Notes under the pieces: model-generated
What the model was told of the DNA's origin: nothing
What the model saw: the letters and a program-made list of their open reading frames with translations, nothing else
Databases searched by the model: none
Shown: positions 25,503 through 34,446 of the stretch, in pieces
How positions within the stretch are numbered: the stretch's first letter is position 1
How the letters are laid out: the number at the start of each line of letters is the position of its first letter
Translations under genes and position numbers: made by a program
Assembly (NCBI GenBank): GCA_045537915.1
Contig: JAZSQK010000063.1
Location: 1 to 64,000, forward strand
Direction of reading: 5' to 3'
Source of the DNA: SFWF01 sp045537915
Lineage (GTDB): Bacteria > Bacillota > Clostridia > Oscillospirales > Acutalibacteraceae
Length of the DNA: 64,000 bases

Positions 25503-26483
25503 TTATTCTGCACCGAAGGGTCTTGTCATTAGATACTCGACCGAGCGTATAAGGGGTAGATTTTCGTAAAGTATACCGTAGCACACCTCTGTTATAGGCA
25601 TACTTATATTATACTTGTGAGCAAGTGCCCTTGTCATTTCTGCAGCAAAATAGCCCTCTACCGTACCCACCGTATGAAGTGCCTCTTCAACCGACACTCC
25701 GCTTCCGACGAGATTTCCAAAACGGTTGTTACGGGAATGCTTCGAGGTACAGGTAACAATAAGGTCTCCAAGTCCCGTCAGGCCCGAAAAGGTCGCCTCG
25801 TTAGCACCCATAGCAACGCCTAGTCTTGACATTTCAACAAGGCCTCGGGTAATAAGAGCAGCCTTTGAATTATCTCCAAGACCCATTCCGTCACAAACTC
25901 CTGCGGCAACAGCAAGTACATTCTTTATTGCTCCGCCTAGTTCTACACCAATTATGTCGGAATTTGTATACACCCTCATAAATCCATTGGAAAAGGCTTT
26001 TTGTACCGCTATAGCGGCAGCCTCGTCATCACTTGCTGCGGCAAGCATTGTGGGTATACCACGGGCAACCTCCTCTGCATGAGAGGGGCCCGAAAGTGCA
26101 ACAATTGGATTTCCCTTTATTTCTTCACGAATAACCTCGGAAAGACGAAGCAAACTTCCCTTTTCAAAGCCCTTTGCAACGCAAGTCACAATACCTGTGT
26201 TCTTAACTTTTGATAACTTCTTTGCAGTTTCCCGAACAGCAAATGACGGTGTAGCAATAACTGTAATATCACTACCACAGGCTTCATTTATATCGGTTGT
26301 GACCTTTATATTTTCAGGGAAAAGTATTCCCGGAAGAAGTCTTTCGTTTCCGTGATTCTTTATAAGACTCTCACATTCATCGGCAAAGGGTGTCCAGACA
26401 GTAACCTCATGACCGTTGGCTTCTGCCACCATTGACAGTGCCATTCCCCAGCCACCTGCGCCGAGTACAGATATTTTACTCAA
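25503..26483 (-). CDS. gpsA: Glycerol-3-phosphate dehydrogenase [NAD(P)+]
   Basis: 326 aa. Rossmann motif GAGGWG (residues 8-13), GPSHAEEVARG, and the conserved GAIKNVLAVAAG segment with the catalytic Lys. It makes sn-glycerol 3-phosphate, the start of phospholipid synthesis. The next gene upstream, plsY, uses that product; the gap is 1 base. Confidence 0.97.
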   Translation of the reverse strand: MSKISVLGAGGWGMALSMVAEANGHEVTVWTPFADECESLIKNHGNERLLPGILFPENIKVTTDINEACGSDITVIATPSFAVRETAKKLSKVKNTGIVTCVAKGFEKGSLLRLSEVIREEIKGNPIVALSGPSHAEEVARGIPTMLAAASDDEAAAIAVQKAFSNGFMRVYTNSDIIGVELGGAIKNVLAVAAGVCDGMGLGDNSKAALITRGLVEMSRLGVAMGANEATFSGLTGLGDLIVTCTSKHSRNNRFGNLVGSGVSVEEALHTVGTVEGYFAAEMTRALAHKYNISMPITEVCYGILYENLPLIRSVEYLMTRPFGAE

Positions 26484-26484
26484 T

Positions 26485-27147
26485 TTACTTCCCCTTTCCG
26501 ATCGTAAGCTTTTTCTCCTCGCCTTTAATAAGACGCTCTATATTACTTTTGTGAGTAAAGAAGACTATGCCTCCTGCAATGACCGCCATTATTATCTGGG
26601 GCAGAACCGGCACCGATGCGTCTGCAAAGACTATGGCCAGGCTGACAACAAAAACGGTTGCTATAAGAGAGCCTACCGAAACTATTTTTGAAATGAGCAG
26701 AGAAACTGCGAATGCGCAAAGGCCGATAATAATTGCTATCGGACAACAAACGGCAAAGCCTCCGACACTTGCGGCAATTCCTTTTCCGCCTTTGAACTGG
26801 AAAAATACGGGTAAAATATGTCCTATCATAACAAAAATATAACAAATATATGCCCCGTAGACCGAGTTAAAGAGCATCAGCCCTGTCTGCAGATAGAGCC
26901 AGGCGAAAACCTGTTTGCCTATAAAAGCGCCGACGAAGCCCTTGAGCGCATCACAGACAAAGGTAAGAATTCCGGGCAGAAATCCCGCCGTTCTCATAAC
27001 ATTTGTTGTTCCCGCATTGCCGCTTCCCGATTCTCTTACATCCTTGCCTGTAAAGATATTAGAAAATATCACGGCAAAATTTATCGAGCCTATAAGATAT
27101 GCAGCAAGGATTGCGCCTGTTGCGATAAGAATGTTCGGTAAGGTCAT
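26485..27147 (-). CDS. plsY: Acyl-phosphate:glycerol-3-phosphate acyltransferase
   Basis: 220 aa membrane protein with five to six hydrophobic segments. Signature motifs: SGSGNAGTTNVMRT (glycerol phosphate site) and FKGGKGIAA (acyl-phosphate site), both cytoplasmic. It forms lysophosphatidate. It overlaps der by 4 bases and lies directly before gpsA, a functional pair. Confidence 0.96.
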   Translation of the reverse strand: MTLPNILIATGAILAAYLIGSINFAVIFSNIFTGKDVRESGSGNAGTTNVMRTAGFLPGILTFVCDALKGFVGAFIGKQVFAWLYLQTGLMLFNSVYGAYICYIFVMIGHILPVFFQFKGGKGIAASVGGFAVCCPIAIIIGLCAFAVSLLISKIVSVGSLIATVFVVSLAIVFADASVPVLPQIIMAVIAGGIVFFTHKSNIERLIKGEEKKLTIGKGK

Positions 27148-28469
27148 TTTTTCTCTCCTCTTTCTCTGATGACAAACCTTACGGGTGTGCCCTCCAGTCC
27201 AAAGGTCGCTCTAATCTGGTTTTCGAGATATCTCTGGTATGAAAAATGGAACAGCTCTGCATTGTTACAGAAGCAGACAAATGTGGGCGGTTTTGTGGAG
27301 GCCTGAGTCATATAGTATATCTTAAGCCTTTTGCCTCTGTCACTAGGCGGTTGAACCCTTGCCGTTGCTTCGGCGAGAATATCATTAAGCTTTCCTGTAG
27401 ATATGCGCATTGTGTTCTGGTCATAAACAAACTTTATAAGCTCGAAAAGTCGGTCAAGACGCTGTCCGGTTTTTGCCGAAATGAAAATAATCGGCGCAAA
27501 GGGCATAAAAGAAAAATCCTTCATGAGACTCTTTCTGTAGGAGTCCATCGTCTTCCCGTCTTTATCTACAATATCCCATTTGTTTACGGCGATTATACAG
27601 GCCTTGCCCTGCTCTAAAGCCAGTCCCGCAACCTTTGAATCCTGTTCGGTAAAGCCATCTTTACCGTCGAGCATTATAACACAGACGTCGCTTCTCTCTA
27701 TCGCCATCTGCGCTCTGAGTATTGAATATTTTTCGAGTTTATCGTCAACTCTGCTCTTTCTTCTCAGTCCCGCAGTATCGGTAAACACAAATTTGCCATG
27801 GCTATTTTCTACAAGGGTATCAATAGCATCACGTGTGGTACCTGCGATATCAGAAACTATTGCCCTTTCCTCACCCGAAACCGCATTTATAAGGGAAGAC
27901 TTTCCGGCATTTGGTTTGCCTATAACGGCAACATTTATAAGCTCCTCGTCATTCTCCTCGGCATCGTCACAGGGGAGGTGCTTTACTACCTCGTCGAGAA
28001 GGTCTCCCGTACCGTGACCGTGAACCGATGAAACTGCAATAGGATCTCCAAGTCCGAGATTGTAAAATTCATAAAACTCAAAGGGGATATCTCCGATTGA
28101 ATCACACTTGTTTACACACAAGACAACCGGTTTGCCGCTTTTCTGGAGCATTGCCGCAACATCCATATCAGAGGCGGTTACTCCGCTTTTAACGTCAACT
28201 ACAAAAATAATGCAGTTTGCCATATCAATAGCAAGTTCTGCCTGAGCGCGCATTCCCGATAAAATTACATCATCGGTTCCCTGCTCGATTCCGCCGGTAT
28301 CAATAAGCATCATCTTATGACCGCACCACTCGGCATCTCCGTATATTCTGTCACGGGTAACACCGGGGGTATCGTCGACTATTGACATTCTTTTTCCTAT
28401 TATTTTGTTGAAAAGGGTAGATTTTCCTACATTAGGGCGGCCGACAACCGCCACTACCGATTTTGCCAT
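27144..28469 (-). CDS. der: Ribosome-assembly GTPase Der
   Basis: 441 aa. Two tandem GTPase domains: GRPNVGKST (from residue 10) with DTGG and NKCD, and GKPNAGKSS with DTAG and NKWD, then a KH-like C-terminal domain. Der is needed for 50S assembly. One base separates it from the radical SAM gene upstream and its end overlaps plsY, so one transcript probably carries all four genes. Confidence 0.97.
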   Translation of the reverse strand: MAKSVVAVVGRPNVGKSTLFNKIIGKRMSIVDDTPGVTRDRIYGDAEWCGHKMMLIDTGGIEQGTDDVILSGMRAQAELAIDMANCIIFVVDVKSGVTASDMDVAAMLQKSGKPVVLCVNKCDSIGDIPFEFYEFYNLGLGDPIAVSSVHGHGTGDLLDEVVKHLPCDDAEENDEELINVAVIGKPNAGKSSLINAVSGEERAIVSDIAGTTRDAIDTLVENSHGKFVFTDTAGLRRKSRVDDKLEKYSILRAQMAIERSDVCVIMLDGKDGFTEQDSKVAGLALEQGKACIIAVNKWDIVDKDGKTMDSYRKSLMKDFSFMPFAPIIFISAKTGQRLDRLFELIKFVYDQNTMRISTGKLNDILAEATARVQPPSDRGKRLKIYYMTQASTKPPTFVCFCNNAELFHFSYQRYLENQIRATFGLEGTPVRFVIRERGEKK

Positions 28470-28470
28470 A

Positions 28471-29784
28471 CTAACCCTCCTCTGTTTCTCCGACTAGCGA
28501 TTCTATAAAATCCCAACCGCCGATTTCTGAAATTCTTACCTTTACTCCCAGGGCCTTTTCGACATCCTCTACCGAGGTACCGTCAAGAAACAGGTCCCTC
28601 TCAAACCGCAGCATGTTTGAAGGAATTATAATCTCATCAAAAAGCTCCTTATCCTTCAGCTGTTCGATTATATCTCTTCCTGTAACAAGACCTGCAACGG
28701 TTATTTTTTCTCCGAAAAAGTTGTTCTTTATTTCATAAGCCCTTATATCCAAATTATGCCACTTAAGCATTGCGCTGTCAACCGCCCATTTTATAAGCGG
28801 ATATGCCGCCTTACCTGTAACGCAGCAAACCGAGCGTTTTTTTGAAGGCTCATTAAAATGGGAAAGAGCTTGTTCGACATCACTCTTAAAGAGCGCCCAC
28901 ATTCCGACACCGTTGTCAAGTTGATTGAACTCTCCGTAATAATCCGCACAAGGTATCGGTTTTTCGGCTTTCAGATAAAACTCATCAGCGGCAAAGATAA
29001 TTCTCTCGCCACGCTTTTTTTGTATCTCTTCGGCAATACTTTCGGTTATTTCAATAACCTCGGTTGCCGACTGCTTATCAAAAGGCTCTATCTTGCAAAG
29101 CCCCTCACGGAATTTTGTAATTCCTACAGGGACCGAAGCTATGCAGAGCGCATTCTTATATTCCGAAAGGTCATAAAGTGACCTTTTAAGCTCATCCTTG
29201 TCGTTATATCCCGGCACGAGAACGAGCTGAAAATTCATCTTTATACCTGCATCATCAAAACGCTTTATTACCGACAGCGCCTCCCCTGCAAAGCGGTTGT
29301 TCATCATTTTACAGCGAAGCTCGGGATTGGTGGTATGCACCGAGATATTTACGGGGCTTATGTGCATTTTTATTATTCGGGAAATCTCGTGCTCGGTCAG
29401 GTTTGTAAGGGTAATATAATTGCCGAACAAAAAGGAGAGACGAGAATCGTCATCTTTAAAGTAAAGTGTTTCACGAAGGCCTTTGGGGAGCTGGTCTATA
29501 AAACAGAATATACAGTTATTCTTGCAGGAGTGCTGAGTGTCCATAAGGTAACTGTCAAAAACGAGGCCTAACTCCTCATATTCCTTTTTCTTTATTTTAT
29601 AGGTTTTCTCTTTGCCTTTTTTGTTTTCAACCGTAACAGTGAGCCTTGACTCATTCTGATAAAAACGGTAATCGAGCACATCGACGATTTCGTTGCCGTT
29701 TATCGAAATTAAAATATCAGCCTCTCTTATTCCCGCCTTATAGGCAGGAGAACCCTTTTCAACCTCATTTATAACAACCGACAT
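28471..29784 (-). CDS. PDZ-radical SAM protein with DUF512 (TIGR03279-like)
   Basis: 437 aa. An N-terminal PDZ-like segment (residues 1-60, EKGSPAYKAGIREADILISING) precedes the radical SAM cluster Cys87-x3-Cys91-x2-Cys94 (CKNNCIFC), then a DUF512 C-terminal domain. The family is conserved in Firmicutes and cyanobacteria, commonly beside der, and its substrate is unknown. The link to der suggests a ribosome or tRNA role, but that is inference. Confidence 0.92.
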   Translation of the reverse strand: MSVVINEVEKGSPAYKAGIREADILISINGNEIVDVLDYRFYQNESRLTVTVENKKGKEKTYKIKKKEYEELGLVFDSYLMDTQHSCKNNCIFCFIDQLPKGLRETLYFKDDDSRLSFLFGNYITLTNLTEHEISRIIKMHISPVNISVHTTNPELRCKMMNNRFAGEALSVIKRFDDAGIKMNFQLVLVPGYNDKDELKRSLYDLSEYKNALCIASVPVGITKFREGLCKIEPFDKQSATEVIEITESIAEEIQKKRGERIIFAADEFYLKAEKPIPCADYYGEFNQLDNGVGMWALFKSDVEQALSHFNEPSKKRSVCCVTGKAAYPLIKWAVDSAMLKWHNLDIRAYEIKNNFFGEKITVAGLVTGRDIIEQLKDKELFDEIIIPSNMLRFERDLFLDGTSVEDVEKALGVKVRISEIGGWDFIESLVGETEEG

Positions 29785-29804
29785 TATCCCACCCCTTTTC
29801 TTGT

Positions 29805-29836
29805 AAAAAAAGAGGAGGAGTTTCCTCCCCCTCTAC
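29805..29836 (-). terminator. Terminator after rpmF
   Basis: On the minus strand an AGAGGGGGAGGA / TCCTCCTCT imperfect stem with an AAC loop runs into seven T. It separates rpmF from the radical SAM gene. Confidence 0.72.
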
Positions 29837-29857
29837 CTCTGTTATTTGGTTTAGCGA

Positions 29858-30040
29858 TTATTCGCCGACCTTTACAACCTCACGTCCGTTATAATAGCCG
29901 CAAGCGGAGCAAAGTCTGTGAGGTCTCTTGTACTCGCCGCAACGGTCGCACTTTACAAGAGCGGGAGCTGTAATCTTCCATAGGTTGTTACGTCTCTTGT
30001 CACGTCTTGCTTTAGAGGTTCTTCTCTTCGGTACTGCCAT
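29858..30040 (-). CDS. rpmF: 50S ribosomal protein L32
   Basis: 60 aa. ATG at 30038-30040 (MAVPKRRTSKARRDKRR) with AGGAGGTG upstream. Zinc ligands CDRCG and CSACG. The 3-codon longer frame has no better ribosome site. It follows the DUF177 gene, a widespread pairing. Confidence 0.97.
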   Translation of the reverse strand: MAVPKRRTSKARRDKRRNNLWKITAPALVKCDRCGEYKRPHRLCSACGYYNGREVVKVGE

Positions 30041-30070
30041 CTGTGGCACCTCCTTATAATCTTTAGTCTT

Positions 30071-30571
30071 TTAATCTTTTAAGAGTTCTGCTAATGCCGA
30101 TAAACCGCCGACAGTTTCCTCCTCTGTCGAGCAATCGCACTTGCCAAGGTTTAAGTTTGTTCCGCACGAAGGACAAAGTCCCATACAGTCCTCTTTGCAG
30201 AGAAATTTGCGCGGTAGCGACATAATTATGTCAGCATAACAGAATTCTTCAAGGTCGAGCTTCATATCGGGAACGAGGGCAATTTCATCTGTGTCCTCAT
30301 TTTCAAGCTCGGTAACGATGGTGCGGATAATATTGAAACTATAAGGTTTTACGGTTTCTTCTCCGCAACGGTCGCAAGGAGACTCGTACTCGACCCTGAC
30401 AGTAAGCTGTGCTTCAACGATTCCCGCTCTGCTGAAAATTTTACCCTCAATTTTCACCGGTTTTTGAAGGGGAAAATTACCGTAAACCTCAGTAGCCGAC
30501 AGGTCCATTTCAAACTCTACAGTTAAAGAATCAACCGAACCGGCAAAAAGCGGCTTCAAATCCAGAAGCAT
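30071..30571 (-). CDS. DUF177/YceD family protein
   Basis: 166 aa. Family traits: N-terminal beta-rich region, a CDRCG pair in the middle (VRVEYESPCDRCGEE), acidic DxxPDMKLDLEEF, and a C-terminal CKEDCMGLCPSCGTNLN cluster that likely binds zinc. YceD family members are linked to 23S rRNA/ribosome accumulation in bacteria and plants; the gene sits just before rpmF as usual. Confidence 0.9.
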   Translation of the reverse strand: MLLDLKPLFAGSVDSLTVEFEMDLSATEVYGNFPLQKPVKIEGKIFSRAGIVEAQLTVRVEYESPCDRCGEETVKPYSFNIIRTIVTELENEDTDEIALVPDMKLDLEEFCYADIIMSLPRKFLCKEDCMGLCPSCGTNLNLGKCDCSTEEETVGGLSALAELLKD

Positions 30572-30598
30572 AAACTCACCTCTTTTGTCACAAAGTTC

Positions 30599-30627
30599 AT
30601 TATATATAATGCCGTTTGCTTTGTCAA
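30599..30627 (-). promoter_or_regulatory. Consensus SigA promoter of the DUF177-rpmF unit
   Basis: On the minus strand: TTGACA (30622-30627), 17-bp spacer, TATAAT (30599-30604). Both boxes match consensus exactly. Confidence 0.82.
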
Positions 30628-30648
30628 GTATTTTTTATTAAAACAAAA

Positions 30649-30672
30649 CGGAGTGCCTGTTTAGGCACTCCG
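30649..30672 (-). terminator. Terminator of the pgi/P-loop unit
   Basis: Perfect 10-bp stem CGGAGTGCCT/AGGCACTCCG with a 4-base loop; on the minus strand followed by TTTTGTTTT. It lies 8 bases past the stop of the small P-loop gene. Confidence 0.88.
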
Positions 30673-30679
30673 CAGTCAA

Positions 30680-31093
30680 TTAGATTTCTTCAGCTATCTC
30701 GAAAACCTTTTCAGGCAACTCGGATTTATCACAGGAAACCGTGAAAACGAACTGAATGTTAGTGTCCTCAGCAAGAGCTGATACTCTGTCAAAAAATTCA
30801 TCAATATCCTCAAGTCCGCCGCCGATACGCTTGGTAGCGTCTGTGAAAATATGGGTTACGTCGTGGTTACTTGCTGCCATTCCGCAGAGCATTGCATAAT
30901 ACTCACTGTAACCGGAAATTCCGTAATTTTCTGTGCTGACAAGTCGAACTGCTGTGGAAATGTTGTAACGGAGATTTTCTCCCTGTTCAACACAGACGAC
31001 ATTGCCCTTACTGGTCTTTGCAGCATCATTGACAAGGTCAATAAGTTTCTTGGTTTTACCTGAACCTTTTTTTCCGATAATAAGTTTAATCAT
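30680..31093 (-). CDS. Small P-loop NTPase, function unknown
   Basis: 137 aa. Begins with Walker A GKKGSGKT (residues 7-14). A possible Walker B-like strand is HIFTDATKRIGGG, and a later strand FVFTVSCD resembles sensor 1 of AdoCbi kinase/Tdk-like P-loop folds. No Cys-zinc or membrane segment. It is 41 bases after pgi and probably co-transcribed. I do not recognise a characterised family; the compact fold could be a nucleoside kinase-like or regulatory ATPase. Confidence 0.8.
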   Translation of the reverse strand: MIKLIIGKKGSGKTKKLIDLVNDAAKTSKGNVVCVEQGENLRYNISTAVRLVSTENYGISGYSEYYAMLCGMAASNHDVTHIFTDATKRIGGGLEDIDEFFDRVSALAEDTNIQFVFTVSCDKSELPEKVFEIAEEI

Positions 31094-31134
31094 ATTATAC
31101 GCTCCTTTATATAAACCCGCAAAATGCGGTTATT

Positions 31135-32475
31135 TTATTTTGCAAGTCTGGCTTCAAGAGCCGCCTTTGCGTCTTCATATCCCGGTTTACCGAGAAGTGC
31201 GAACATATTTTTCTTGTAGCTTTCAACACCGGGCTGGTCAAAGGGATTTACACCGAGAATATAGCCCGATATTCCACATGCCTTTTCAAAGAAGTAGATA
31301 AGTCGTCCGAGGTTTTCTTCGTCTGCCTTATCAAGAGAGATTACAAGACTCGGTGTTCCTCCGTCGGTATGTGCAAGTACGGTGCCCTCAAAAGCCTTTG
31401 TATTTACAAAGGACATCGGCTTTCCTGCAAGGAAGTTAAGTCCGTCCCCGTCATCCTCTTCTTTTTCTATAATAATATCAGAACCGCAGTCACCGATATT
31501 TACTACCGTTTCAAACATTATACGGCTTCCGTCCTGAACAAACTGTCCAAGTGAATGAAGGTCGGTCGAAAAAACGGCGGATGCGGGGAAAATTCCCTTA
31601 TTATCCTTTCCTTCACTCTCTCCGTAAAGCTGCTTGAACCACTCTGCCATCATATTGAATCTCGGCTCATAGGATACCAGCATTTCAACACTCTTGCCCT
31701 TGCGGTAAAAAGCATTTCTGATTGCAGCGTAAGTATAGCAAGAATTGTTATCCATATCCGCTACCGAATACTCCTCTGCAGCTAAAGCAGCGCCCCTCAT
31801 AAGAGCGTCTATATCTGCTCCGCAGGCTGCTATCGGAAGCAGACCTACTGCTGTAAGCACTGAGAATCTTCCGCCGATATCATCCGGCACTACAAAGCAT
31901 TCATAGCCTTTTTGGTCGGCAAGCTTTTTAAGGGTTCCTCTTGCCTTGTCGGTGGTGCAGTAGATTCTCTCTGCTGCGCCCTGTTCTCCGTAACGCTCCT
32001 CAAGAAGCTTTCTGAAAACTCTGAAGGCAACCGCAGGCTCTGTCGTTGTGCCTGATTTTGAAATAATGTTTACCGAAACCCTTTTGCCCTCGCAGATTTT
32101 AAGAAGGTCCGAAAGAGCCGAACCGCTTATGGAATTACCTGCAAAGTAAATGTCGGGAGTGTCCTTGGGCAGAGCGTTATAATTATCACTCTTTAAAAAC
32201 TCTATAGCCGCTCTGGCTCCGAGATAAGAACCGCCGATTCCGATAACAACCAGTACATCGGTATCCTTCTTAATCTTTTCAGCAGCCTTCTTAATTCTGG
32301 CAAACTCGTCTTTGTCGTAATCGGTAGGAAGATTTACCCAACCGAGAAAATCATTTCCGAGACCGGTTTTGTTGTGTAACATATCGTGAGCCGCAGCTAC
32401 CTGTGCCTTAAGACCTACAAGGTCATTTTCGCAAAGGAAGTCTTTAGCGTAACCGTAATTGAACTTTAGTGCCAT
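31135..32475 (-). CDS. pgi: Glucose-6-phosphate isomerase
   Basis: 446 aa, the length of the short Firmicutes form. Substrate-binding motifs VIGIGGSYLGARA and ISKSGTTTEPAVAFR, and the C-terminal catalytic His in TDGGTPSL/HTDGG context with Lys near the end. It interconverts glucose 6-phosphate and fructose 6-phosphate in glycolysis. Promoter at 32506-32534. Confidence 0.97.
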   Translation of the reverse strand: MALKFNYGYAKDFLCENDLVGLKAQVAAAHDMLHNKTGLGNDFLGWVNLPTDYDKDEFARIKKAAEKIKKDTDVLVVIGIGGSYLGARAAIEFLKSDNYNALPKDTPDIYFAGNSISGSALSDLLKICEGKRVSVNIISKSGTTTEPAVAFRVFRKLLEERYGEQGAAERIYCTTDKARGTLKKLADQKGYECFVVPDDIGGRFSVLTAVGLLPIAACGADIDALMRGAALAAEEYSVADMDNNSCYTYAAIRNAFYRKGKSVEMLVSYEPRFNMMAEWFKQLYGESEGKDNKGIFPASAVFSTDLHSLGQFVQDGSRIMFETVVNIGDCGSDIIIEKEEDDGDGLNFLAGKPMSFVNTKAFEGTVLAHTDGGTPSLVISLDKADEENLGRLIYFFEKACGISGYILGVNPFDQPGVESYKKNMFALLGKPGYEDAKAALEARLAK

Positions 32476-32505
32476 TTTTAAAACCCCTTACTATTCTTTA
32501 ATCAT

Positions 32506-32534
32506 ATTTTACACTATGCCGAGACTTTTTTCAA
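32506..32534 (-). promoter_or_regulatory. SigA promoter of pgi
   Basis: On the minus strand: TTGAAA (32529-32534), 17-bp spacer, TAAAAT (32506-32511). Confidence 0.65.
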
Positions 32535-32544
32535 CACAAAAATG

Positions 32545-33762
32545 TTACAAAGAAAATAATTTTCTGTAAAGCCTGAAAAATGCTAACCAAAGGGTCATTT
32601 TTTCGCTGTCTCTATCGGCCTTTATCGGTATCATGCCAAGCTCTTCGCCCTTTAATTTTATATGAACATAGCCTATTATATCGCCCTTTTTAACCGGTGC
32701 TGTAAGCTCCTCGGATATTTCAATCTCCTGTTCGAGTGAGCCCGAGCTTCCCTTGGGCAAAAGACTGGGCAGGGTCTGATCGGTTATAGGCCTTATAAAC
32801 CTCTCGCTTCCCCGTTTTACCTCTATATCTGCGAGGTTGGTAATGTCGGCCTCGACATTTTCAAAGGAGTAGTTTGCAAAGCCGTAATCAAGCAGTTTTC
32901 TTGCCCCGTTAAAACGGTCGTTACTGGTCGGAGAGCCCATAACCACGGCAATCAAGGTTAGTCCGTCCCGTTCTGCCGCCGCCGAAAGACAGGAGCCCGC
33001 CTGAGAGGTTGTTCCTGTTTTAAGCCCAAAGGCTCCGCTGTAAAATCTGACCAGACGGTTTGTATTGACAAGTTCACTCTTACCGTCACGAAGGCTATCC
33101 ATCCATACGGTTGAATAATTCTTTATAAGCGGATACTTGACAAGCTCGGCAGACATAATTGCAACATCGTGGGCAGAGGTAAGATGTCCGTCGGCATCAA
33201 GTCCCGTAGCGTTTACAAAATTTGTCTGATTCATGCCGAGTTCCTTTGCCTTTTGATTCATCATAACGACAAAGCCCTCTTCACTTCCTGCGACCGCCTC
33301 GCCGAGCGCCACTGTAGCATCGTTGGCAGAGGCTATGACCACCGCACGAAGCAGTTCGTCTACCGTCATAGTTTCATTAGGCTCAAGCCAAATCTGCGAA
33401 CCTCCCATACTACAGGCGTGTTCAGATGCTGTTATAACCGTTTCCAGACTGAATTTTCCCTGTTCTATAGCCTCCATTATAAGCACCAGCGACATTATTT
33501 TGGTTATAGATGCAGGAGCCAGTCTTTCATCTGCATTCGATTCATAAAGTATTTTACAGGTATTCGGCTCTATAAGTATTGCCGATTTTGCATTTATTTC
33601 CATTACCTCGCCGACCGCCGCAACCTCAAGAATGTCGCTGAACGGCTTATCAAGGTCGGCCGTAGGATATTCCATTGATACGGTCACACCCTCAAGGGCT
33701 ATGGCCGATATCGGAAAGGCGCAGAGTACAAAAATAAGTAAAAATGCTATAATTCTCTTCAT
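32545..33762 (-). CDS. D-alanyl-D-alanine carboxypeptidase (DacF/PBP5 type)
   Basis: 405 aa. A signal peptide spans residues 1-22. The penicilloyl-serine motif is SITK (Ser85-Lys88), the second motif is SAN, and the third is KTGTT. The C-terminal beta domain and a weakly amphipathic tail (LWLAFFRLYRKLFSL) fit membrane-attached low-mass PBPs. It trims pentapeptide stems of peptidoglycan; DacF-type enzymes act in sporulation in B. subtilis, but that role is not shown here. Its Shine-Dalgarno sequence lies inside a perfect hairpin (33770-33798). Confidence 0.92.
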   Translation of the reverse strand: MKRIIAFLLIFVLCAFPISAIALEGVTVSMEYPTADLDKPFSDILEVAAVGEVMEINAKSAILIEPNTCKILYESNADERLAPASITKIMSLVLIMEAIEQGKFSLETVITASEHACSMGGSQIWLEPNETMTVDELLRAVVIASANDATVALGEAVAGSEEGFVVMMNQKAKELGMNQTNFVNATGLDADGHLTSAHDVAIMSAELVKYPLIKNYSTVWMDSLRDGKSELVNTNRLVRFYSGAFGLKTGTTSQAGSCLSAAAERDGLTLIAVVMGSPTSNDRFNGARKLLDYGFANYSFENVEADITNLADIEVKRGSERFIRPITDQTLPSLLPKGSSGSLEQEIEISEELTAPVKKGDIIGYVHIKLKGEELGMIPIKADRDSEKMTLWLAFFRLYRKLFSL

Positions 33763-33769
33763 ATGATAA

Positions 33770-33798
33770 CACCTCGCATATTAAAAATATGCGAGGTG
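33770..33798 (-). promoter_or_regulatory. Perfect hairpin enclosing the dacF-like ribosome site
   Basis: CACCTCGCATATT (33770-33782) and AATATGCGAGGTG (33786-33798) form a perfect 13-bp stem with a 3-base loop. In the minus-strand mRNA the 3' arm contains GAGGTG, 7 bases before the ATG at 33760-33762. There is no T run after it, so it is not a simple terminator and probably limits translation initiation. Confidence 0.72.
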
Positions 33799-33805
33799 AA
33801 GTCTT

Positions 33806-34444
33806 TTAATAACCCAGTTCTTCTTCGCAGATAATTACCTTTATTCTGCCCTTTACTCTCTGCTGTGCGCTGACAACATAATAAGCGCACATTCTCAAAT
33901 CATCGGCGCAACCGACTCCGAGAGGCGCATCAATAGCACAGCAAACACCATTCTTTGCGCAAGGGGTGTTTAGTCCGAGTCGTTTTGCATTGGGGGGAGC
34001 GGCAAACTCCTTTATTCTTCTGTATGCCGCATCAATATCGGGCACTATCTTATTTGCGCCGACGAGGCATATAACGCTTTTGGGACCGAAAGACATCGCA
34101 GCAATCCTGTTGCCTGTGCCGTCGACATTTACAAGTTCTCCCTTTTCGGTTACTGCATTGGAGGAGGTAAGATATGTATCGCAGAAAAAGCTCTTTCTGT
34201 ATATCTCTTCTATTTCAGCGGATCCTGACGCTTTACTACGGTCGAGGAAATTATAACCTCCGCTCTGCATAAGAGCGAAAACTCCGCTTTCCTTAAGGCT
34301 TACCGAGCCGCCGCAGGAGATTGTTTCTCCCTTTTTCAAAAGGCTTCGTACCAGTTCTACTGCCTCAAGCGAGGTTTTAACATAATATGCTTCCATATTA
34401 TTTCTTTTAAGATTGTTTAAGGTTTTTTCAACTGTTTGGTTCAT
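33806..34444 (-). CDS. LUD-domain protein (LutC/YkgG-like)
   Basis: 212 aa. Matches the LUD domain: GGSVSLKESGVF, NFLDRS, SNAVTEKGELVNVDGTGNR, and VGANKIVPDIDAAYRRI. LutC-type proteins take part in L-lactate oxidation with LutA and LutB, but those genes are absent here and single-domain clostridial members are uncharacterised. A C-terminal Cys group (CAKNGVCCAIDAP) could bind metal. It lies 2 bases after mnmA and 43 bases before the dacF-like gene, in one probable transcript. Confidence 0.85.
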   Translation of the reverse strand: MNQTVEKTLNNLKRNNMEAYYVKTSLEAVELVRSLLKKGETISCGGSVSLKESGVFALMQSGGYNFLDRSKASGSAEIEEIYRKSFFCDTYLTSSNAVTEKGELVNVDGTGNRIAAMSFGPKSVICLVGANKIVPDIDAAYRRIKEFAAPPNAKRLGLNTPCAKNGVCCAIDAPLGVGCADDLRMCAYYVVSAQQRVKGRIKVIICEEELGY

Positions 34445-34446
34445 TA

